Source: Sulfitobacter sp.
GTDB lineage: Bacteria; Pseudomonadota; Alphaproteobacteria; Rhodobacterales; Rhodobacteraceae
DNA: 12,116 bases
Direction of reading: 5' to 3'
Assembly: GCA_024636395.1 (NCBI GenBank)
Contig: JAGXHD010000105.1
Span: 1 to 12,116, forward strand
This document shows, one piece after another, positions 6,964 through 12,116 of this stretch (position 1 is its first letter; each line of letters opens with the position of its first letter). Under the pieces are notes generated by a model. The model was not told where the DNA came from and ran no database searches. It saw only the letters and a program-made list of their open reading frames with translations. Position numbers and translations under genes: made by a program.

Positions 6964-7398
6964 CTACTCGGACGCGCGCAGGGGGTCGACTCCGTCAGCG
7001 GTCATCATCTCGGGAAAGTCATTGCCAAAATGTATGCTCACATAATTCGTGACCACGGCGATCTGTTGATTCGACATGGTATCCGCAAACCGGGGCATGC
7101 CATTATATCCGGCCAGGATGACACCGGCGATGTAGTGCCTTGAGTTGATTTTAGGGTTTCCCGCAAGCGGTGGATGCGAACCGGCACCAACTGCGCCTTG
7201 ACCGTCCTCCATATGGCAAGCCTGACAGGTGGTACGGTATAGCGACTCACCATCCGTCTGTGTGAACCTGTCGGGCTCATTTGAAAACCTTGACAGCAAC
7301 TCCTCCAATGATGGGTCAGGAACGGTCTCCTGCTGTGCGGCGGCGCCAGCAGATAGTAGCGCAAAGGCGGCGACAGATATGACAGACCCTTTAGACAT
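6964..7398 (-). CDS. Secreted monohaem cytochrome c
   Basis: A 144-residue class I cytochrome c. It has an N-terminal signal peptide (MSKGSVISVAAFALLSAGAAA, written here in two parts: residues 1-10 polar/basic, 11-21 hydrophobic and Ala-rich) with likely cleavage before Gln22. The haem motif is C58-Q-A-C61-H62. The probable axial Met is M101 in NGMPRFA, followed by the typical C-terminal helix. It works in the periplasm as an electron carrier, plausibly between the PQQ dehydrogenase encoded nearby and the oxidase. An upstream in-frame ATG (7407) lies only one base from AGGAG; the ATG at 7398 has about 10 bases of spacing and gives a cleaner signal peptide, so I prefer it. The open frame extends further, to 7437. 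Confidence 0.9.
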   Translation of the reverse strand: MSKGSVISVAAFALLSAGAAAQQETVPDPSLEELLSRFSNEPDRFTQTDGESLYRTTCQACHMEDGQGAVGAGSHPPLAGNPKINSRHYIAGVILAGYNGMPRFADTMSNQQIAVVTNYVSIHFGNDFPEMMTADGVDPLRASE

Positions 7399-7490
7399 CC
7401 TAAGCATTCTCCTTTTGATCCAGACGTTTGATCGCATCGAGCTCGGACAGCAGAGCGCCTTCTAGCCATGCTGGGATGTGCGAGCAGTGT

Positions 7491-7649
7491 TCACCGGCCG
7501 GCACTCACAGCATGTTGCGCCTGAAGATATTGTGCCATTGCTGTCAGATTGTCACCGCATAGATGGCTCGTACTGTGCTTTACAAAATCCGACATTGGCC
7601 CTGCGGCCTCTACCACATTGTCCGCCTGACCGCAGCCTAGGTAGTCGAG
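7491..7649 (-). pseudogene. C-terminal remnant of a second cytochrome c gene
   Basis: Translating the minus strand from 7649 to the TGA at 7493-7491 gives 52 residues reading YLGCGQADN...GPMSDFVKHSTSHL...NLTAMAQYL. This is the usual end of a class I cytochrome c domain from the alcohol/gluconate dehydrogenase cytochrome type: a Met ligand in GPM, then STSHL, then an AMAxYL helix. The CxxCH site and everything before it are missing. The frame is intact up to the first bases of the left inverted repeat of the IS6-family element, so the gene was cut by that element. It stands 92 bases upstream of the intact cytochrome c on the same strand, suggesting a former tandem. I found no matching 5' part beyond the element. 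Confidence 0.75.
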
Positions 7650-7669
7650 GTTGTGTCGCAAACTTTTTC
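7649..7669 (+). repeat. Left terminal inverted repeat of the IS6 element
   Basis: It begins GGTTGTGTCGCAAACT. It matches the reverse complement of 8161-8181 at 18 of 21 positions, counted by eye. Confidence 0.85.
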
Positions 7670-7735
7670 GGTCTTTCGTTTCTGGGTTGATTTTGCGACA
7701 TGGTTCTCAAACAAGCAAGCATCAGGGTGTATTGG

Positions 7736-8128
7736 ATGTCGGTTGATTTCATGCTCTCCGAGCGCCGCATCAAGGCTGCGGCACGGCGGTTCTTTAAGCG
7801 GGCGATTGGCACTAATGGCGTGCCCGATCGGGTCGTCATAGACAAGAGCGGCGCCAATTTGACGGGTCTGGAAAGCGTGAACGTCATCCTGAAATTCACG
7901 GGCTCCGGGAGCACCATCAAGATCCTCCAGGTCAAATACCTCAACAATATCGTGGAACAGGACCACCCTTTCATAAAGCGGATCACGCGCCCCATGCTTG
8001 GCTTCAAGGCCTTCTATTTGGCCGATGCAACATTGGCTGGGATTGAAACCGCACACATGATCCGCAAGGGGCAACTCGACGCCAACGGACTCACCGCATT
8101 CCAGCAGTTTGCGGCGCTCGCAGCATAA
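7736..8128 (+). pseudogene. IS6-family transposase, C-terminal part only
   Basis: From SVDFMLSERR onward the frame matches the second half of IS6/IS26-type transposases: VVIDKSGANL contains the second catalytic Asp and YLNNIVEQDHPFIKR contains the catalytic Glu and the conserved DH. The end, GLTAFQQFAALAA, is normal for the family and stops at TAA 8126-8128, 32 bases before the right inverted repeat. The N-terminal helix-turn-helix and the first catalytic Asp are missing. The dozen codons before 7736 are not transposase-like, so the deletion junction lies near 7700-7736. It cannot be active by itself, although an intact IS6 element elsewhere might act on its ends. Confidence 0.88.
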
Positions 8129-8160
8129 GTGTGTCCACAGAACGGCCGCCCTCAATCCTC

Positions 8161-8181
8161 AAAAAAATTTGCGACAAAACC
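8161..8181 (-). repeat. Right terminal inverted repeat of the IS6 element
   Basis: Read on the minus strand it begins GGTTTTGTCGCAAATT, the partner of 7649-7669. The same core, TTTGCGACA, also occurs inside the element at 7692-7700. Confidence 0.85.
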
Positions 8182-8186
8182 CGACT

Positions 8187-8579
8187 GGCGACTGGTTCTT
8201 CAAGAAAACCTCTCTCAATGATCCATGGGGTATTCGCTTCTCCGCATCGTCCAGCACTATCGCAATCCTCGGCCTTGAAGGCCTGCGCCTGCGCTGCGCC
8301 GAAGTTTTGCACGGCCTTGGTATCGACGCACCGGTTGAGTCCTCCCGCCCCTCCCGAGTAGATTTTGCCATCGACTTCCTCGCGCCAGATTTCGTGGTTG
8401 AGCCCAACAACTTTGTCGTCCACTCACGCACCGGCCTCAAGTCCATCGACGTGATTGACGAACTGCAAGTCAACGGAAGGTCAAGCCGCACCACTTCGGT
8501 CAGCTTCCGCTTCAAAGCCAGTGCCGCCGTAGCGGCGCGGAAAAAGAAGGAGGGCAAAGATGTCTTGACCCAAGCCTGA
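8187..8579 (+). pseudogene. Fragment of a possible replication-initiator-like protein
   Basis: Starting just inside the right border of the IS6 element, the plus frame encodes about 130 residues with no start codon of its own. It has ordinary protein character: LNDPWGIRFSASSSTIAIL, then SRPSRVDFAIDFLAPDF, then IDVIDELQVNGRSSRTTS. The RVDFAIDF segment resembles the Rep_trans-type plasmid/phage replication proteins (S-R-hydrophobic-D-hydrophobic pattern), but this is from memory and weak. After about 8500 the sequence changes to an Ala/Lys-rich tail (AAVAARKKKEG), which may be a junction with other DNA. It is probably a leftover of a plasmid or phage that arrived with or near the insertion element. 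Confidence 0.4.
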
Positions 8580-8724
8580 CTCGAAACATAACATCAAGGT
8601 GGTTCAGTGCTCGATGGAAAACCTGGTTCACTTCTGTGGGGAAATCAACGGTCGTGGCCGGAAAGAACAGATAATTCAGCACGCGACGCAGCGCTTGCGC
8701 TGTTTCGGGCTGTAAAATCGTGAC

Positions 8725-8738
8725 TTGGTTGGAACCAA
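8725..8738. promoter_or_regulatory. 14-base palindrome upstream of the DUF2231-dehydrogenase pair
   Basis: TTGGTTGGAACCAA is a perfect inverted repeat 52 bases before the ATG at 8790. A TATAAA at 8756-8761 could be a -10 element; no well-spaced -35 is seen. The palindrome may be an operator for this two-gene operon. The rest of 8580-8789 holds no gene I can support. Confidence 0.35.
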
Positions 8739-8789
8739 TGGCCGCACAAGAACATTATAAAAATGTAGCGGAAATCCAGGAGACTTCAG

Positions 8790-9227
8790 ATGGCAATTCG
8801 GCGAGACACGACTGGAGTTGGCCTGCACCCTTTTCACGCCGTTGTGCTTGGATTTCCCATTGCGCTTTTCAGCAGCGCGCTGGTGGCGGACGTCGCTTAC
8901 CTTCAGACCGCTGAGATGCAGTGGTCAAACTTCTCGGCTTGGCTGATCAGCGGGGCGCTGCTGGTCGGCGGCCTCGCGCTCGCCTGGGCGGTGATCTCGC
9001 TCACGTTTGGCTGGCGCAGGGAAGGCGACCGAAAACGGTGCCTGCTCTATATACTCATTCTGGCCTCCATGTTGGCTCTCGGCCTGATTAACATCTTTAA
9101 ACACAGTATGGATGCCTGGAGTTCGGTCGAGACCTTTGGTCTGATCCTCTCCAGTCTCTGCACGCTTCTGGCGCTGCTTGCAGGTGCAATTGCCTTGACC
9201 AACATTGGACGAGAGGTCGCGAGATGA
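8790..9227 (+). CDS. DUF2231 family membrane protein (second copy)
   Basis: A 145-residue protein with four membrane spans and the family hallmark GLHPFHAVVLGFPIALF (H13 and H16). The Shine-Dalgarno sequence AGGAGA (8778-8783) lies 6 bases before the ATG. Its stop overlaps the start of the PQQ-type dehydrogenase gene in ATGA (9224-9227), so the two are coupled. The function of DUF2231 is unknown. The repeated pairing here, one copy against the oxidase and one against the dehydrogenase, suggests a membrane partner of each half of an electron-transfer chain, possibly haem-binding through the HPxH pair; that is inference. Confidence 0.88.
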   Translation: MAIRRDTTGVGLHPFHAVVLGFPIALFSSALVADVAYLQTAEMQWSNFSAWLISGALLVGGLALAWAVISLTFGWRREGDRKRCLLYILILASMLALGLINIFKHSMDAWSSVETFGLILSSLCTLLALLAGAIALTNIGREVAR

Positions 9228-10543
9228 ACAGATCTTTACTGATGGGCGCTTCAGTCCTTGCGCTACTTCTGACGGTCGGCGACGGCGATGCTCAGGAACT
9301 CACAGGGCCGTCCCCAATGCTGCGGCCCTTCAATCCATCCCTCGTTCCGACGATGAACATAGCCAAGCCAACCGAATGGGGCGATCAGACACCCATCGTT
9401 CCAGATGGCTTCGTGGTGACAGCGTTAGCGACTGATCTGCGGATTCCCCGTCAGATGCTGGTCTTGCCCAACGGCGACATTCTAGTGGCGGAGGGCCGGG
9501 GCGGCAACGCGCCCGCGCTGCGGCCCAAAGACGTTGTCGCAGGGGTCATTAAGGGTCAGGGCAATACCCAGGTTGAGAGCGGAAATCGTATTACCCTGCT
9601 ACGTGATGCCGACCAGGACGGGCGCGCCGAGGTGCGCGAGGTCTTCATTGCCGATTTGAATGCTCCCTATGGCCTCGCCTTCGTGGACGGGTACATATAT
9701 GTGGCCAACCAAGATGCGCTCGTGCGGTTTCCCTACCAAACGGGCGAAACACGGATCACCGCTGCGCCCGAGGAAGTGACCAAACTCCCATCGCGCATCA
9801 ATCATCATTGGACCAAGGCCATGACCGCCAGCGCCGACGGCCAGACGCTCTACGTCGGCATCGGCTCGAACAGCAATGCCGGCGAGCGTGGCATGGAAGT
9901 GGAAGAGCAGCGGGCGGTGGTCTGGGCCATCGACAGGGAAACCGGCGCGCGGCGCACCTTAGCCTCCGGCCTTCGCAATCCCACTGCATTGGCCGTCGAG
10001 CCAGAAAGCGGCGCCCTGTGGGCCGTGGTCAACGAGCGCGACGAGATGGGACCTCTGGTGTCACCCGACTATCTGACGGCCGTGCGCGATGGCGCCTTCT
10101 ATGGTTGGCCCTACAGCTACTGGGGTCAGAATATCGATCCCCGGCTTCGCCCGCAAAAGCCGGACCTTGTCGCCACGGCGATAACGCCGGATTACGCTCT
10201 GGGCGCGCACGTGGCTCCGCTTGGGCTGACGTTTGCGACCGACGGCGGTTTCGGAGGGCCCTTGTCTCAGGGGGCATTCATCGGCCAGCATGGCAGTTGG
10301 AATAGCGACGACCTGGTTGGCTACAAGGTCTCGTGGTTGGCCTTCGCTGACGGCAAGCCAAATGGCGAGTTGGTCGATTTTGCTACGGGCTTCCTGACGG
10401 AAGATGGGCAGGCCAAAGGACGTCCGGTTGGGGTGCTTTTCGATCCGGAACGACGTATCCTACTTGTCGCCGACGACTTGTCTAACACCGTCTGGCGCAT
10501 TGCTCCGACCCTTCCAGCTACACCGGACAGAACGACCCCATAG
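9224..10543 (+). CDS. Secreted PQQ-type sugar/sorbosone dehydrogenase
   Basis: A 439-residue periplasmic beta-propeller of the GSDH/sorbosone dehydrogenase family, which oxidises sugars or aldehydes with PQQ and passes electrons to cytochrome c or quinone. An N-terminal signal peptide (residues 1 to about 24, ending GDGDAQ) is followed by the GFVVTALATDLRIPRQMLVL entry strand. Further motifs are LPNGDILVAE (81-90), the INHHW site with His194/His195 as candidate catalytic residues, the YVGIGSNSNAGERG loop (210-223), NERDEMG (270-276), QHGSWN (355-360) and GRPVGV (399-404). The true substrate is unknown. It is coupled to the upstream DUF2231 gene (ATGA). Its presence opposite cytochrome c genes and an oxidase suggests it feeds that chain. 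No PQQ synthesis genes are in the window. Confidence 0.9.
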   Translation: MNRSLLMGASVLALLLTVGDGDAQELTGPSPMLRPFNPSLVPTMNIAKPTEWGDQTPIVPDGFVVTALATDLRIPRQMLVLPNGDILVAEGRGGNAPALRPKDVVAGVIKGQGNTQVESGNRITLLRDADQDGRAEVREVFIADLNAPYGLAFVDGYIYVANQDALVRFPYQTGETRITAAPEEVTKLPSRINHHWTKAMTASADGQTLYVGIGSNSNAGERGMEVEEQRAVVWAIDRETGARRTLASGLRNPTALAVEPESGALWAVVNERDEMGPLVSPDYLTAVRDGAFYGWPYSYWGQNIDPRLRPQKPDLVATAITPDYALGAHVAPLGLTFATDGGFGGPLSQGAFIGQHGSWNSDDLVGYKVSWLAFADGKPNGELVDFATGFLTEDGQAKGRPVGVLFDPERRILLVADDLSNTVWRIAPTLPATPDRTTP

Positions 10544-10549
10544 TTAGAC

Positions 10550-10568
10550 GCGGCCGTACGCAAGCCGC
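10550..10568 (+). terminator. Weak hairpin after the dehydrogenase gene
   Basis: GCGGC and GCCGC form a five-base stem around a nine-base loop just after the TAG. No T-run follows, so it is at best a weak terminator. Confidence 0.2.
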
Positions 10569-10590
10569 TTAGGTGGAGAAGCCTTATGGC

Positions 10591-10872
10591 TCACAGGCCC
10601 CTAACTCTCAAGCCTGTGTTGGCAAAGACCACATGCCGCGGTTTGCCCTTCCCGCCGGTGTTCGCGGCGGTGGCCGTCGATTTCAGGACGCCCACTACAT
10701 AGAATTCGATGGTGATCTCGGGACAAACCGCCACCCGCACATCGATCCAATTTGGCTGGCCATAGGGGGCCGTATAGGACGAGCTGCTCTGAACGCTGGT
10801 GTTACCAAAGGCGATGGCGTGATACCGGTTGGTCGAGGTGATCGGCTTGATCTGAGTTTCTGTGCGTCGCGA
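10591..10872 (-). pseudogene. Unidentified open fragment without a start codon
   Basis: The minus strand is open for 93 codons from 10872 to the TGA at 10593-10591, with GC-rich third positions and a beta-rich composition (for example YGQPNWIDVRVAV and ITIEFYVVGVLKS). There is no ATG in the frame. I do not recognise the family; a decayed IS21-type transposase tail or a phage structural protein are guesses only. It overlaps the opposite-strand frame that leads into the IS5 transposase, and only one strand is likely to be a genuine relic. Confidence 0.3.
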
Positions 10873-10974
10873 TCACGGGTCAGTTTTACTGATCAGGAAT
10901 CCTGGCGTACCGCGAGGTGGCTCCGCTGTTATCCATTGCCCGGCAGGGTATTGCGCAGCAATGCCCGAGAGGGG

Positions 10975-11730
10975 GATGAGCATTTCTCGGTCTATGGGAC
11001 ATTGATCAAGGCAAGGGCGTCGATGAAAAGTTTTCAGCAGAAGGCGGAGGGCACGCCGCCCGACAATGAGAGGCCGGATGATCCGCCAACGCCCTCCATC
11101 GCCCCTGACAATCAACCCACCCAATCCGAACCCGAGACCGAACCGATGCCCCGCACCAATCACCGCAACCGCAACGCCGAGGTCGACTTCAAGGGCGAGA
11201 AGCGTTCGAATGCGACACACGCTTCGACCACGGACCCAGAGGCACGGCTCTACAAGAAATCGCCCGGCACCGGCGCAACGCTGTGCTTCATGGGCCATGC
11301 GCTGATGGAGAACAGGCACGGTCTGGTTGTTCAGGGAGACCTCACCCAGGCTGACGGGCATGCCGAACGGCGTGCCGCCTTGGACATGGTGCATCGCCAC
11401 TCCCCTGGATCGACCCGGCGGCTGACACTTGGGGCAGACAAAGGGTATGACGCTGCCGAGTTCGTCTCCGACCTCCGAGAGGCCTGCATCACACCGCATG
11501 TCGCGCAGAAATTACGATACTCAGCGATCGACGGACGCACGACCCGACATCGGGGCTACGCCTTATCGATCAAGCACCGAAAGCGGATCGAGGAGGCCTT
11601 CGGCTGGGCCAAGACAGTCGGTGGCATGGCGCAAACTGTCTATCGCGGCGTCGAACGGGTGCGATCCCGCTTCATTCTGACGATGGCCGCCAATAACCTG
11701 GCCCGACTGCCCAGATTGCTGGCGAATTGA
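10975..11730 (+). pseudogene. IS5-family transposase, truncated at the N-terminus
   Basis: From DEHFSVYGTLIKARASMKSF to the end, RLPRLLAN, the frame matches the C-terminal two-thirds of IS5-family transposases, including GEKRSNATHASTTDPEARLY, LCFMGHALMENRHGLVV, LGADKGYDAAEF, SAIDGRTTRH and KRIEEAFGWAKTV. A Pro-rich hydrophilic insert follows MKSF. The first catalytic Asp of the DDE triad, normally in VDGT, is Tyr here (TAT at 10993-10995). The second Asp and the Glu are kept. The N-terminal domain is missing: the in-frame sequence from 10573 is not transposase-like. The copy is therefore doubly inactive. No confident terminal inverted repeats were found. Confidence 0.85.
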
Positions 11731-12116
11731 GGCCAAGGGATACGGCACGGGGGCCGAAAGTATCGGGCCTTTATCAAAGAGCAAAGGGCGCATTCACCCC
11801 ACAGACAGAACAACGTTCCTGGTCGTCGACTAATTCAGCGGCCTGCTAATCCCCGCTGGACCTGTTTTCGGCGGTATATTGGAAGCCATACCCCGCTGAT
11901 CAATTGGTAGTCGAGACAAGTCGCTGGAGCGGTACAGTAGCCGTCCTTACAAAGCGACAAAATCTCTGGATCACCTGAATACACAAACGGCCCACAGCCG
12001 ACCTCCACAATCAGCCCCGATGCCGCAATGCAGCGTCACCGAACCAGCCGTTCGTGCATTGCGCAGCATTTTCACAAGCTGGACGACCGGTGTGCGGACT
12101 TTTCTGCCTGTTGCTA
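11731..12116. other. Terminal stretch without a recognisable gene
   Basis: No convincing coding frame, RNA gene or repeat array is seen in these 386 bases. A minus-strand frame near the very end (about 47 codons) is open at the window edge but matches nothing I know. The outer end of the IS5 remnant probably lies in the first 100 bases. Confidence 0.5.

Larger units (their letters stand above)
7649..8181 (+). mobile_element. Internally deleted IS6-family element
   Basis: A 533-base element with both terminal inverted repeats and only the C-terminal part of an IS6-family transposase. Intact members are roughly 800 bases, so about 250-300 bases, including the 5' half of the transposase gene, have been lost. 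The flanking 8-mers (GTAGTCGA left, CGACTGGC right) are not direct repeats, unlike a fresh IS6 insertion. This points to rearrangement or deletion next to the element after it arrived. The left end cuts a cytochrome c gene; the right end borders a fragment of an unrelated gene. Confidence 0.85.

Noticed and set aside
8689..8702. CAGCGCTTGCGCTG inverted repeat as a terminator
   Set aside because: The two-base centre is too tight for a full hairpin, only three T follow, and no supported gene ends just before it.
10573..10974. In-frame N-terminal extension of the IS5 transposase
   Set aside because: These 134 codons show none of the IS5 N-terminal motifs; the frame is open by chance across the truncation point.
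11951..11962. GCGACAAAA near the window end, matching the IS6 right end core
   Set aside because: Only about nine bases match, the rest of the inverted repeat is absent and no transposase lies next to it; chance is a fair explanation.
1..12116. CRISPR array, tRNA or rRNA genes, riboswitch
   Set aside because: No regularly spaced repeats, cloverleaf or rRNA-like segments were seen on either strand.

Overview
The window looks like a chromosomal or large-plasmid segment of an alphaproteobacterium, most likely Rhodobacterales. This rests on the small bS21-type ribosomal protein, the GC-rich codon use and the types of insertion-sequence remnants; it is inference, because no rRNA marker is present. 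Gene density is high in positions 1-7400 and 8790-10543. Decayed mobile DNA fills about 7650-8580 and everything after 10575.

Layout: rpsU (46-246, minus) is followed by a mostly empty 400-base stretch. Next comes a minus-strand operon read from 4095 down to 648: subunit II, a fused subunit I-III, and a small membrane protein of a haem-copper oxidase, joined by ATGA stop/start overlaps. A DUF2231 membrane protein (4126-4644) diverges from it with only 30 bases between the two starts. Its 3' end overlaps, on the opposite strand, the end of a CopD/HemJ-like membrane protein. That protein is coupled to a CtaG-type oxidase assembly protein (5126-5836). Upstream lie a polytopic membrane protein (6120-6839) and a secreted monohaem cytochrome c (6964-7398). 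I also find the last 52 codons of a second cytochrome c (7491-7649, minus), cut exactly at the left end of an internally deleted IS6-family element (7649-8181). Beyond it are a fragment of a possible replication protein, then a plus-strand pair: a second DUF2231 protein and a secreted PQQ-type (sorbosone dehydrogenase-like) sugar/aldehyde dehydrogenase. The window ends with a truncated IS5-family transposase and DNA with no recognisable gene.

The likely system is a self-contained periplasmic oxidation chain: PQQ-type dehydrogenase, cytochrome(s) c, and a dedicated haem-copper oxidase with its own assembly factor and accessory membrane proteins. The oxidase is odd. Subunit II has lost both CuA cysteines and the second CuA histidine, as in quinol oxidases, yet keeps the first CuA histidine, the CuA glutamate position and the electron-entry tryptophan. 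Subunit I keeps all six metal-ligand histidines and the cross-linking Tyr, but has Gln in place of the K-channel Lys and lacks two D-channel Asn. By my hand alignment it also lacks most of the quinol-site residues known from E. coli CyoB. Its electron donor is therefore not predictable from sequence. All alignments were made by eye against remembered reference sequences.
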